A DNA stretch of 64,000 nt from Incurvaria masculella (Eukaryota; Arthropoda; Insecta; Lepidoptera; Incurvariidae), in contig OX335652.1 of assembly GCA_946894095.1 (NCBI GenBank), positions 19,305,001 to 19,369,000 on the forward strand. Direction: 5' to 3'. The first letter of the stretch is position 1. Each line of letters begins with the position of its first letter. The notes beneath the pieces are model-generated. The model ran no database searches. It was given only the letters and a program-made list of their open reading frames with translations, and was not told where the DNA came from. The translations under genes were made by a program, and so were the position numbers. Positions 41,501 through 52,689 of this stretch are shown piece by piece.

Positions 41501-42135
41501 GCTAATAAAATTGCTGCAACAGAACACATCTACAGCGATTAAGTTGCTCTTATTTCACAGTTACAGGTAACAGGTAGTTACAGGTACAGGTACATAATAA
41601 TGAAAGTTGATAAATGAAAAGAAGCATTTATTCAAACAATTTCTTATTATGTAGGTATTATAAAAATGTATTTTCCGAGTGAAACAATGATAATCTGAAA
41701 CTAACGTAGAAGTAAATGATGGACCCTTCATTAAAGTAAAACACAAAAAATTAAATAACAGCATTACAACATATGGATATAATATCGACCCAATTTTGAA
41801 AAATATTTAATTAAAGTATCTTATGTACTAATACTAAATCCTAGCTATTAACGTAAAGTGGGATTAATTATTTAATTAAAACATTCATATAACCTAGTAT
41901 TCAATAACCTAATCACATAGAGTATGTTCTCTCCGATAATGAAAAACACGCATGAGGAAACCTGTAACTGTATGTAACAGTCAGGGCAGTAAATATACAC
42001 TCAATAATTTGAAGTTAATATTACAAGTTAAGGTGATCCAATCCATCTGACTTGGCCAGTTTATTTTTTCATTATGGAAAATTTTCCGCATAAAGAAATT
42101 TAAAACTTTTAAACAACTGTTATTTATACCGGGTG

Positions 42136-42385
42136 TTAGCTGCGGTTTGGTCCAAACGTTAACCAGGTGTTGCTGGCCCTATTTGAAGTAAAAAGGTAGA
42201 TAACATTTTGTTGTATGGCTTAAAAAAAAATCGTTCACCCCATACATTTTTGTAAATACCTACACACAAAATGTATGAGGACGACGAAAAATTTTTAAGC
42301 CGTACAACAAAATGTTATCTACCTTTTTTACTCCAAATAGGCCCAGGAACACCTGGTTAACGTTTGGACCAAACCTCCGCTAACA
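42136..42385. mobile_element. Foldback MITE, copy 1
   Basis: Arms of about 115 bp: GGTTTGGTCCAAACGTTAAC, CAGGTGTTGCTGG and AAAAAGGTAGATAACATTTT on the left, with the complement on the right. It is nearly a perfect hairpin. Confidence 0.8.
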
Positions 42386-42402
42386 GCTAGTGTAAATATC
42401 TT

Positions 42403-42645
42403 ATACCAGGTGTTAACGGGGCTATAGTCCAAACTTTAACTAGTTATTCCTTGGCATGTTTGGAGCAAAAAAGGTAAGTAACATTTTGCTCTCCAAATTT
42501 AAAAATCCGTCCGCCCCATACATTTTTGTAAATACCTACACACAAAATGTATGGGGATGACAAGTTTTTTTAAGCTCTACAAAAAAATGTTATCTACCTT
42601 TTTTACTCCAAATAAGCCCAGGGACACCTGGTTAATGTTTGGATC
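42403..42645. mobile_element. Foldback MITE, copy 2 (diverged)
   Basis: Same family as copy 1, directly downstream of it; the left arm is more diverged than the right. Confidence 0.65.
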
Positions 42646-42664
42646 ATTTTTATTTTGATCATTT

Positions 42665-42835
42665 ATATTAAAAACCCCCATTAACACCCTGGTTAAACAT
42701 TAACCAGGTATTCCTGGACCTATTTAGAGCAAAAAAGGTGGATAACATTTAATTTCTAATAAAAATAACCATACATTACGGGTGTAGGTATTACACATTT
42801 GTATGTGGAGGACGTTTTTTTTAAGTCGTAGGGCT
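42665..42835. mobile_element. Foldback MITE, copy 3 (partial)
   Basis: It carries TTAACCAGGTATTCCTGG and GAGCAAAAAAGGTGGATAAC but lacks most of the right arm. Confidence 0.55.
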
Positions 42836-42882
42836 CAAATAAACTGTACTGGTTGGCTGGATAGGATCGCCCTAAGGAGTCT

Positions 42883-45318
42883 TTATAAATGTGACCTTAA
42901 TGTAATGTATCTATTTCCATTTGGTGCTACAGAGATATGACAAGGCACGTGGCTTACCAAACAGTCGTAGAACATATAAATGATTTCTTCATTTGGGGGA
43001 ACTTCTACTAAGTAACAATGAAAGTGTTCGTCAAATTCTACAGTATTTAACAAAGTACATTCGAAAATAATCCTTTCTACGCTATATATGTAAACATTTT
43101 TGATTGACATGAATCTTATCTCTCCTAAGTCATGAACATTTTCAACAAGTATTGTTTGACATTTATATTCTGTACCCTTAATTTTTACCCATGCGACACG
43201 CTCCAACGATTCATCGGACATGAGGTTAAGTGATGTTACAATTTCTTTGCATTTCTCTAAGGAAATATTTTTGATGGGACCTACGTTAATTATTTTACTC
43301 AAATGTCCCTTCAGAAAAATTTCATTGAGCTGCATCTGATGTTTTATGGCAAGTGTGGCCGTAATATTACGTCTATTAAATGAAGCTCGAGCTGAAATTT
43401 TAGATATCCTGTGTTTGGCTTCGAATCGCATAGCCCAAAAGTTAACTAGAGGTCCAAATTTAACCATAAATGATGGATAGTGAACGAGAAAGTGAAATTT
43501 CGGCTTAAGTTTCTGGTTAGTTAAAGTCAAATACATCTCGTTAAGTTCTCCGATCAAGCATTTTAGTAATTCAATAGCAGCATTATTAATTCTTGGACAC
43601 ATCACAATATCAATTATATTTATCAGTGTTGTATACAAACACCAATATTGTTCATTTAATGGAACAAAATCGCCAATAAGTAAACCAAAATAACGAACCA
43701 ACGTTAACATTTCGGAGGCCGATAAGCGTACATTACCATTAGAAATATGGTCCATACTCAAGAGGCATGGTTTGCTGCTGCTATCGGGACCATAATCGAA
43801 GCAAGCGATTCTATCATTTAATAATTGAATTGAAAAATATTTCAAACCTGTTACATATTTTGATATTAAAAAGCTCATGACATATTTAGCGACACCTTCG
43901 AGTATATCGTGCATTACATCGACTCCTACTTGTTCGAATAAACTGAATTCTTTTACATTGAGCCACACACACTTCTCTTTTACACCAGTACTAGACGAGT
44001 CACTTCTTATCAACTGCAGTTCATAATCTACTACATTACGGAATAAATCTGAATTCTCATAACATTGCGTTTTAAGTGTTTCTTTAGATACGTTACAAAT
44101 ACGGCAAGGAAAATTTGAAGAAAATGACTCATTAAATCCGATAATAGAGTGGATGCCAAGATTATCTCCAACTATAAGAGCAAGTTGAAAGTATAGTGTA
44201 CCTTTAAAACAGGTGGTATTTATTACTACACCATTTTTTGACAAAAAGTTAAATTCTTCAATAAGCGGCTGAAAAATAACTCCGTTACCAAATGCTACTC
44301 TATCGGAAGAATGGAACAACAAAGCAAGGAAAATATTACTCAAGGAGGAAGCTCTGTGTGGTGGAATGCAGCCGACTGAAACGTAAACAGCTCCCAATTT
44401 ATGTATACCCGAATGACTTCCTAATACATTTCCACTTTCATAATCATCAAAAAACATGAACAGGGGAAAGACCAATTTAGCGTCTGTGTTTTTCATTCGA
44501 TTAACCCAAAAACTTCCTTGAATAAAATTTTCAATTAAACCTTTACTGGACATTTCAGACAGGAAATTTATGTAAGTTAAAGTTTCTTCCATAACGTCAT
44601 CAAGAGAAAAAAAAATTTTCAATACACTACGAAGGGGAATAAACTGTTCGGTGCAATTAATCGGCTTGACATTCAGTACTCCGTGTTGTCTGATCGCAGA
44701 CCTCCTCTGGCCTATCGTTATTTGATTTGGCGGTATGTAGGTACCTTTGGATAAGAAATGTTTAAAACGCAAGTGTTCTGTTCGAAAACAATCTAACGGT
44801 GTTCGCACAGTTGACAAAAGCTTCTCCCTCAATGTCGTTACGTCTTGACCTTTCTGTATCGTAGTTAAAATTTCATCAAAAACAATTTCAACATTTCTAG
44901 TTAAACTTTCAGACCTGTATTTACTCATACCATCAACAACAGACTGAACTGCATTTCTAGGCAATAATGGATTCGCATACAAAGATGATAAAAATATATC
45001 CAATGAATTAGACACTGCAACCGAATGTGAAGTTTTTGGCATAACTTCAAGAGAAATTGAATCAGAAGATTGCTCTGGGATTTGATAAGATGTACCAGGT
45101 AGGTCATCGCTAACGATATTAGGATTACAATCGTCTCGACAAGCATGCTGCCTTTTTAAATGTTTACGAAATGTGTTAATTAAGTGAAATGACCTCAAGC
45201 ACCCATCGTCAACGCAATGGTATGTTGAAAAATTGTGGCTACTGTGAAAATAATCAAAGTGTTTGAATAAGTCCGGTGTGTTGTTAGCAACTTTACGACA
45301 AAGAAAACAGGTTGGCAT
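42883..45318 (-). CDS. CACTA/EnSpm-type transposase, 811 aa
   Basis: The single-exon frame starts at the ATG 45,318 and is unbroken. Two zinc-finger-like Cys/His clusters lie in the first ~65 residues (CFLCRK..., then CVDDGCLRSFH with later HLKRQH). The catalytic-domain landmarks are FPLFMFFDDYES (about 284-295), HSGIHKLGAVY, FPCRICN (about 403-409), VDVMHDILEGV (about 466-476), KPKFHFLVHYP and WAMRFEAKHRISK toward the C-terminus. This order is that of animal transposases related to the CMC superfamily; the enzyme would cut and rejoin the element's ends. A 12-aa stretch in front with non-ATG start is ignored. The ATG is one base after the stop of the SAM-domain gene. Confidence 0.85.
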   Translation of the reverse strand: MPTCFLCRKVANNTPDLFKHFDYFHSSHNFSTYHCVDDGCLRSFHLINTFRKHLKRQHACRDDCNPNIVSDDLPGTSYQIPEQSSDSISLEVMPKTSHSVAVSNSLDIFLSSLYANPLLPRNAVQSVVDGMSKYRSESLTRNVEIVFDEILTTIQKGQDVTTLREKLLSTVRTPLDCFRTEHLRFKHFLSKGTYIPPNQITIGQRRSAIRQHGVLNVKPINCTEQFIPLRSVLKIFFSLDDVMEETLTYINFLSEMSSKGLIENFIQGSFWVNRMKNTDAKLVFPLFMFFDDYESGNVLGSHSGIHKLGAVYVSVGCIPPHRASSLSNIFLALLFHSSDRVAFGNGVIFQPLIEEFNFLSKNGVVINTTCFKGTLYFQLALIVGDNLGIHSIIGFNESFSSNFPCRICNVSKETLKTQCYENSDLFRNVVDYELQLIRSDSSSTGVKEKCVWLNVKEFSLFEQVGVDVMHDILEGVAKYVMSFLISKYVTGLKYFSIQLLNDRIACFDYGPDSSSKPCLLSMDHISNGNVRLSASEMLTLVRYFGLLIGDFVPLNEQYWCLYTTLINIIDIVMCPRINNAAIELLKCLIGELNEMYLTLTNQKLKPKFHFLVHYPSFMVKFGPLVNFWAMRFEAKHRISKISARASFNRRNITATLAIKHQMQLNEIFLKGHLSKIINVGPIKNISLEKCKEIVTSLNLMSDESLERVAWVKIKGTEYKCQTILVENVHDLGEIRFMSIKNVYIYSVERIIFECTLLNTVEFDEHFHCYLVEVPPNEEIIYMFYDCLVSHVPCHISVAPNGNRYITLRSHL

Positions 45319-45319
45319 C

Positions 45320-48300
45320 TTATTGCAGAGCAATGTTCAGGTCAGTCATAAGTGAATTTGCTGCTGTGTATACTCTGTCGTATTTAGTTTTAATCTTATA
45401 TATTGCTTTTTGAATAAAATTCCAGATATGGGCACTTTCACTGGGGAACTCTGCATTTAATGCAAAGATTATCTTAAAGCAAGCATCGACAGCGTGGATG
45501 GTTGAGGTGGAACTGTAGCGTACGTCCTTTGTTGGTGAGTATGTAACATTGTTGATGACAATGTACCTAGTGTGAATAGTGTTGAGGGTGTCACCAATTA
45601 TAATGATGTACGGCTGCACACAAAGTCCCAAAGATGCGAATTTCTCTCTCCTTAATGTGAGAGAAGCCTCCAGATCAGCAGCCGTTGGGATGTGAGTTAT
45701 GAAGCTTTCAAGCGATTCTATCTTTGATGGTCTCCACAGCTTCTTGATTTTCGCCTTGCGGACTGTGCTGATGTTCATCAGAAAGGCGAGTGACATGAAG
45801 GCGACAGTGTCAGCGGCATCATCGTTTACAATATCTGTAAATATTAAAACATATTTACTAAAACAAAATCAAGGGAATGACTGATTGCTACTTTTTCCGA
45901 ACTGGTACATAGATACACCACATTCACAGGCTTCGCACTACATCCGATGACACTATAAATGCACTTGTATTGTTTTTGTGGTTTTTTATATTGTCTAACA
46001 TTCCACCTTGTTAGTAAGGAATTGGATGACTGTGAATCCGAACCACGACTAACATCTCATGTCACCCATCCAGAACCCGACAATGCACAGTATTGCTTAA
46101 CCTCGAAGATCGAACGCCGATGTGTCGCCCCAGTGGTGCCTGAGGCTGACAAGAGAAAGTATGTATAAAAGAAGTTGATTCTTTATCAAAACAAGGTGGT
46201 TAATGCTTGAGTGAGAGTTTGACGAACTTAATTACTTAATTATCAAAGCCAACGGGCGGACTTTGGTGGGAGCTGCCTGATAATTTAGTTCCAGGCTCGG
46301 TATAGCTTTGACAATTCCTCAAGCTTGGATTTCACTTTAAAAGATAGTCGAAGCGGCAATCAATTTTTTCCGTGCATTCCATCCAGGGTGCCCATTCCGG
46401 TATGAGTGAGTTCGAGTTTGAGAGTGAGTTAACCTAAAAATAGCTAGAGAAAATATATTTTTTTAAACAACGTAACTGTTATTTTACCGTCCAACATATT
46501 CATGTGAACAAACTAAAATGATGTTAAAAAAGTGCGGTACATGAACTATTTATAAAAGTGAGTTGATATTTAGCGCCAAACTTGAACTCACTTTGTACCA
46601 GAATGGGCACCCAGTTCAATTTAGGCATGTAATTCAAGGAAAGACCTGACACCTAGTTCACATGGCTATGATAAGCTTAATATTTTGACAGTGGGTGTGG
46701 TATTAGAAAACATGTAATGTTAAAAAAACGCTTGGATCACGTTTTATGCAGTTTTATGAAACTGACATGAAGGCTAACTACCACTGTCATGATATCAGCC
46801 CATAACACCACAGGGGATCTAGGTGCCATGCGAGAACCTTTCTTATAATACACGGCTACATTGAACAGGATGGAAAACACAAAATTTTCATTGCCGCTTC
46901 GACCATCATTATATTCAATGTGGTGGTACCAACCCGAGCGGAAGTGAATACCACCGTACCACCTTGAGAGTAAGGAAGGGGACCAACAATTTAACATGGA
47001 ATCCGAACCACCCCTGTGTGACCGTGTGGGTCTGGCACGTAAAAAGAATACAAGTGGGCCCACTGCATTTCTTCCCATGCATGTCGTAAGAGGCGACTAA
47101 GGGATTCTTCGTTCGTGGCTCGGAATCCACGTTAAACAGTAGTTCCCCTTCCTTACCAACTAGGTGGTAGGGTTATTCCCGCCCGGGTCGGTACCACCGC
47201 ATTGGATAAACGATTGGTCAAAGCGGCAATGAAAATAGTATGTTTTCCATCCAGTTCAATGTAGCCGCGTAATAAAGGAAGGTCCTGGGATGGCACCTAG
47301 TCTTCATGAGGTGTTATGGGCTGATATCATGATGGTGGGTGTGTTATTAGCCATCATGTCGGGTTTCCATAAAAAAAAACCCCAGCCTCTTTCCAACGGA
47401 CGAACATCACCCATCCAATGCTTAACTTCGAAGTGTCGCGCCAGTACGCTGAATCGAAAACTGTTATTCGTAGAACTCCAATATTTTTTTAAAACCTATC
47501 CAATGATACCCTATACAATATAATAAAAAAAAATATGTGTATGGGAGGTACAGTAGGGGTCAGACCAAAGTATCCACTTCCGGTTGAGAGTCAAAATGAA
47601 CGATGCGATAATTGAAACTTCCTATGCATTTTTGTAGTATTTTATACACATTTGAATAACAGACACTTCCAAAAATGGTTTAATGTATAGTCAATATTAA
47701 TAGTGTTGCCAGAAGTCAACGCATTTTGTCTGTTCATTTTTAACTTGACCCGATTTCCGGTACTTTCGTCAGACCCCTACTGTACACTAAATAAATTGTT
47801 TTTCCAAATTTTATATCACAGTTTTGTCGGCATGATTAATGTATATGTATACGGGTGTTAGCGGAGGTTTGGTCCAAACGTTAACCAGGTGTTCCTGAGC
47901 CTATTTGGAGTAAAAAAGGTAAATAACATTTTGTTGTACGGCTTAAAAAAAATTCGTTCGCCCCATACATTTTTGTAAATACCTACATATAAAATGTATG
48001 GGGAGGAAGAAAAATTTTTAAGCCGTACAAGAAAATGTTATCTACCTTTTTTACTCCAAATAGGCTCAGGAACACCTGGTTAACGTTTGGACCAAACCTC
48101 CGCTATCACATAACTATGCAAAATTACAGCTTTCTACTACCAAGAGTTTCCGAGATAAATGTCGGACAGACGGACTGACACGACAGACATGGCTAAACTA
48201 TAAAGGTTGCTTGTTCACTACGGAACCCTAAAAATGAACATATTTTCAAATGAATGAAAAGAAAATCCCACTAACCTTCATCCAGGTTTGACAATATTTT

Positions 48301-50527
48301 CTGGAGGGCTGGATCATTGCGTTTCCTTGCAAGTTCGAGGATTTGGTCACGGTAGAGAGGCCAGATGTTGAAAAGTTTGTCCTGCTCTTGCGGGTACAGA
48401 TTGGCAAAGTCCTCCAGCAACTGTTAAGAAATATGAAAATTAACTATTTTCAACATTCACAATTTATCAATGAGTAAAAAGTAAAGTTTAAGTTCGAAAG
48501 CCCATAGGCGTCGAGTAACTCATTGAGGGCCTGGCGCACAGCATGTCAGGTTTTATATAAAAAAAAAGTTATAACCTGACATAACTTCAGTAATTGGGAA
48601 ACAATATGGTATTCTATAAATTAGGAATGTTTTCTCACTTATTTATAAATATGGTAACTAAAAAACCTATCTAATCAAAGCAACAAGTGGGAAACACCTT
48701 ATGAAAAGACAACATAAATATTATACATAATATCTATACACATACCAAATGCAGACCACCGGATTGTCGCAGTGGCCTAAATTCATTGAAGTAGCCTTCT
48801 ATAGTCGTCCCCGACCTTACTAATTTCTCGAGGCGCACTTTTTGCGTACTCGTCCAATACAATTGGGCAGTCGTCCACGGGTCGCAAGAATTTCGGAGCC
48901 ACAATAGACAATCTTCTTGACCCTCCTCTGCTTCGACCGAAGGACAAGGCAACTTGTTTGCCGCCTCCTCAATTCTTGACGATGGTGAACCAGGAGCACT
49001 GTAGCATGAAGAGCTTGTTGAAACAGTTCGTTTTCTAGGAATTATGAGCCCCGACTTACTATGCTCTCTGCGTCTTTGCCTGTATGTATCAAGCAGTTTT
49101 CCTTTGGCCGCAATTTTTATAGCTGGACTAAGATTCATGTATGGGGAGAAGTAGACCGGGGCACTTTCTTTCACAAATACTTTGGTTATTTCGTATGCGA
49201 GTTGATAAAATCGCGTGGTTGATATTTTTGTGTCTGGGTCGCTCTTCAACTCGTTTGAGATGATTATGTTGCACAGTTTCCTTCTTCCGCTGTTATCGAG
49301 GAGTCCAACGTTTTGATATTTAATCAAAAGCGCCCTTCCTTCATTCGTGCTGGACAGATAGTTTTGGAGAGTAACTTCGGCTTCTGAACCTTCGGATTGA
49401 GAGTTTGGAGCCTTCAGTTGCGTGCTGTTTAGGAGATTTGTTAACGAATAATCATTAGAGCTCGTGGAAGCATCCATAAAGCTGAGATCCTGAAAAAAAA
49501 AAGTATTTAAGAAAGGGGTAAGGGGGTTCTGTCGCAAAAAAGGGTCCGTGTCTGTCGTGAGACGCGGGAGAAAAACAAATTAAAAACTTTTGAAAAATAA
49601 CATAATTTGAAAATATTATAAAGATGTGCTACAAATTATGACGATTCTTAATTAGTGAACAGTAATGGTCCAATACGAAAATTTTAAAATTCATTTTGTT
49701 TAAAAGAACCAGTTGGGTATCGATATTATTATGTAATAACGCCGTCAATACGAATATGTTTTTTTTTTATTAGAGAAATAAAAATTTGTGGACGTGCAAA
49801 AAGTTGTCCAAATATTTTAAAAAAAAAAAAGATACATTATAATATAGTATTTATCCTGTTCGTTTAAAAAAAAAATCAAACTTACGCTCGGTACGGTGAT
49901 GATGTTCGGTGAATCCTTGTTGGTAACGGCTTTCAAAACTTGTAGCTGATTTGAGAGAAGTACTCGATGGCCAACCGAAGTGATGAGTTCCTTTATTTGG
50001 TCATCTGATATTAACAGCAGAACATCTAAAGTGATATTTTGCTCTGAAACAAAAGAAACAAATGTTTACGACAAGCTAGTTCGTGGGGAATTTGGAGAAT
50101 TGTTTTTGTTGCAACATAGGGGAGCCAATAATAAATATTTCTTTCATATCAATGAGAGACGCCTGTACACAGCATTGGGACGAATAAAATGGCTGCAAAG
50201 AAAAAAAAAGGAGGGTACAACACATGCATTCCGTCACGGCGTACCTACATGCAGTTTTCAGCGCCGCGTCATCGCCACTTTTGCCACGCCGTTTCTGTAT
50301 ACTTATAAGCGGGTTAAACTTTGGCCGCGCACGGTTACAATTAAAAAACACGTGTGAACATGCCAATACGTCGTCATGGGTGACGGGAGCCTCGGACATG
50401 CGAGGTGCGAGTTATGCCACGATGGACAGATTTACGATAGATACTTGGAGCCCTTACCTTTAAATTTCTGTATATACATCTCTAAGCCCCACGCTACAAG
50501 GTGATCCTCGACGGATTGATCGGCCAT
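45320..50527 (-). CDS. SAM-domain CACTA partner protein, five exons, ~543 aa
   Basis: Exons, in transcription order, are 50,527-50,458, 50,043-49,886, 49,489-48,746, 48,420-48,276 and 45,834-45,320. Each junction has GT...AG and all phases agree. Exons 1-2 encode a SAM-like domain (VEDHLVAWGLEMYIQKFK joined to EQNITLDVLLLLI and GHRVLLSNQLQVLKAV). Exon 3 is Ser-rich with a basic stretch. Exons 4-5 encode a conserved-looking C-terminal domain (LYPQEQDKLFNIWPLY, LWRPSKIESLESFI, HAVDACFKIIFALNAEFP). I recall such proteins as partners of animal CACTA-like elements. A role like plant TnpA, binding the subterminal repeats, is inference. Intron 4 (45,835-48,275) is filled with nested repeats. Confidence 0.8.
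46330..46690 (+). repeat. SINE fragment split by a MITE
   Basis: SINE body (AGTCGAAGCGGCAATCAA, TCCATCCAG) is interrupted at 46,387 and resumes at 46,612 (CAGTTCAATTTAGGCATG). Confidence 0.7.
46387..46611. mobile_element. 225-bp MITE with CAG duplication
   Basis: GGTGCCCATTCCGGTATGAG at the left faces TACCAGAATGGGCACC at the right, with CAG repeated on both sides. Because the host SINE's uninterrupted sequence is known from other copies (ATCCAGTTCAAT), the 3-bp duplication is unambiguous. GG...CC ends and a 3-bp duplication fit PIF/Harbinger. Confidence 0.85.
46733..47050 (-). repeat. tRNA-derived SINE, diverged
   Basis: The complement of the SINE 3' part (GACATGAAGGCTAACTACCA to CGCTTCGACCATC) runs to AACATGGAATCCGAACCACC. 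It forms an inverted pair with the next copy. Confidence 0.7.
47058..47380 (+). repeat. tRNA-derived SINE, subfamily with GTAAGAGGCGACTAAGG
   Basis: It starts CACTGCATTTCTTCCCATGC, has CCGCCCGGGTCGGTACCACC and ends in an A tail at 47,380. The subfamily differs from 17,634 in its 5' body. A fragment of the same subfamily lies at 51,547. Confidence 0.75.
47551..47782. mobile_element. 232-bp MITE with TA duplication
   Basis: CAGTAGGGGTCAGACCAAAG faces its complement CGTCAGACCCCTACTG, each next to TA. This fits a Tc1/mariner-derived MITE. It lies in intron 4 of the SAM-domain gene. Confidence 0.8.
47859..48105. mobile_element. Foldback MITE, near-perfect hairpin
   Basis: Left arm TAGCGGAGGTTTGGTCCAAA, right arm TTTGGACCAAACCTCCGCTA, with about 115 bp of matching arm on each side and a short AT-rich centre. 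It is the youngest-looking member of the family also at 42,136. Confidence 0.85.
48150..48233 (-). repeat. 'GGTTCCGTACC' family fragment
   Basis: Reads CAGACGGACTGACACGACAG then CTACGGAACCCTAAAAATG. Confidence 0.5.
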
Positions 50528-50910
50528 TCTTCTCTCACGGCAAAGTGAAGCACACGAACACGATGAAACAGAACTGACCTTGCTGCTTGGCTAGTGTTAG
50601 AGTGTGTGGTCGTGTGGTGGTTCTCCTTCTCTAGCGTCGCGTCCATCGCGTCAGTAAGTTACGCCACAGATTATGCTTGCATCACGTATTCGTCATCATC
50701 ACGACGGCGCGGTGCAGACGGCAATGTTGCCAGTAGAAATTATTCCCATGAATTGTCTATTAATATAAGCCGCCGCCGCCTTCGTCCATGAACTGTTGAT
50801 AAATTATAATAATTATTCCCACTTTACGTTATCTAACTTATTTTGATTTATTGATTATTATATTTTGATTTGATGATTTGATGAATGATTATTTTTTGAA
50901 AAACTATAGT
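50528..50910. other. Upstream region of the SAM-domain gene
   Basis: A G+C-richer stretch (CGTCGCGTCCATCGCGTC, GACGGCGCGGTGCAGACGGC) that probably holds the promoter for the minus-strand transcript. I see no clear TATA box at the right distance. Confidence 0.35.
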
Positions 50911-50955
50911 GGCGGAGGCGCGTTGACGGCCGCATACCTCTAACGCGCCTCCGCC
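50911..50955. repeat. G+C-rich hairpin, 14-bp arms
   Basis: GGCGGAGGCGCGTT and AACGCGCCTCCGCC are perfect complements separated by 17 bp. It stands alone in AT-rich DNA about 400 bp upstream of the SAM-domain gene's start. Confidence 0.85.
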
Positions 50956-51039
50956 GTGTTCACTACGCCTCACGTTCACTCCTCTGATTCTAAAAAAATA
51001 ATGAAATATTTTTTGAAATTACGTAGGATATAAAGAGCT

Positions 51040-51275
51040 GATATAGTAAAAATCACCCAAACATTAAGCTAAATTTGCTAAATGTTATGTATATCTCTAC
51101 TAAGTATTTGGTAAAAAATTACTAAGTAAAAAATACTTTGGTAAAATTCTACTAAACATTTAGCTAAACGTCCCGTGCATTTAGTAAAAATACTGTTCGT
51201 TTAAATATTACATAATGTTTTTGTAAAACTTGTAAAAAGTTCAGCTATCAATAGCTAAACTGTAACGGCCGAGTC
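51040..51275. repeat. Degenerate subterminal-type motifs
   Basis: Several copies of GGTAAAAWTCTACTAAACAT-like motifs, related to the terminal arrays, lie well inside the element. Confidence 0.6.
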
Positions 51276-51546
51276 AGCCCTAGGTTGTTTGTTAAGTATT
51301 GTTAACTTTTTTCGTACCATTACCCTTAACATGTAGGTACGTCGCTTCTTTCAACGAATATAATTTGAATGTAATAAAGATGTATGTAAATAATTATCTG
51401 TACTTCATACTTAAATGTCTCTGCAAAATTATTTGCAATTTGTGAAGATGAACCGTCCATAAACCGCATTATGTTGTCTGTCATTATGTTGATTTTTTAT
51501 CGTTAGGTACCTAAGATTTCATTTATTATATGCCAGTTTTAATAAA

Positions 51547-51685
51547 AGTGGGCCCACTGCATTTCTTCTCGTGCATGTCGTAAGAGGCGACCAAGGAATT
51601 CTTCGTTTGTGGTTCGGAATCCACGTTAAACAGTAGGTCGTCTTCCTTACTAACTAGGTGGTAGGGTTATTCCCGCCCAGCGGCC
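51547..51685 (+). repeat. SINE 5' fragment
   Basis: It carries GGGCCCACTGCATTTCTTCT and GGTTCGGAATCCACGTTAAA, matching 47,058, then breaks off at CCCGCCCAGC. Confidence 0.6.
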
Positions 51686-52324
51686 CTATTGCCGATCAGC
51701 GTTACCGCTATTAGCGATCGAAATTTGACGTTTATCCGTCCATTGCGATCGCCGATGCTCGGTTTGCGACAGAATTTCTACCGCTACTGTTCTAACCGCA
51801 TTGACGTTAAAAATAGGTCAACACCCATACATTTCACAGTGATGTTAACAATCAATTGCGATTGCGTATCTTTTGGCTGTAAATTTTAACGGATGGTTAT
51901 TGCTATCTCGGTATTGGTCAATGTTTTGAGATTTTTCAGTGATTTCAGGGTTTTGAGGTCTTAGCAACTCGATCGCTCTCCCTTCATCGATTGTCCTAAA
52001 CTGTAATTTTACAACTAAAAAACACGCAAACATAAGACTGAACTAGCCTACAATTCGCACAGAGTATAGTTTATACGGACAACTCAATTCCACTCAGGGG
52101 GAAATCTAGTCATGAAATTCACTTTCCTTTATGACCCACTTTAACCTTCCATCCACTATACAGGACAAAACAAAATGTTGCCTGCTTTTTTCTCTATTCC
52201 GGATGAAAGGTGAGAATGGGTCACAATCAACAGTAAGCATATGTATGCTTATATTTGCTGTGCCCTAGCAGGGCACTATAGTGGATGACAGCTACTCGAG
52301 TGAAAGTTTCTCGCTCTGCGCGGT

Positions 52325-52665
52325 GATGCACCCAAACTTTAGTAGTACGGTATGAAACTGTTCAGTTAATTCAACCTAACTTCCGTTTCTACTGAACAGT
52401 TTGGGTGATATACCCAAACTTTAGTAGTTCGGTATGAAACTGTTCAGCTAATTCAACCAAACTGTTTAGTTGATTTCTACTGAGCAGATCGGGTGATGCA
52501 CCCAAACTTTAGTAGTACGGTATGAATCTGTTCAGTTAATTCAAGCTAACTTCAGTTTCTACTGAACAGTTTGGGTGATATACCCAAACTTTAGTAGTTC
52601 GGTATGAAACTGTTCAGCTAATTCAACCAAACTGTTTCTTTGATTTCTACATAGCAGAAACATAT
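52325..52665 (+). repeat. CACTA right array 1, 170-bp units
   Basis: Two units of 170 bp starting GATGCACCCAAACTTTAGTA at 52,325 and 52,495; each is itself a dimer of a shorter CCCAAACTTTAGTAGT module. Confidence 0.85.
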
Positions 52666-52689
52666 TCTACCATACTCTACAGGACCATG

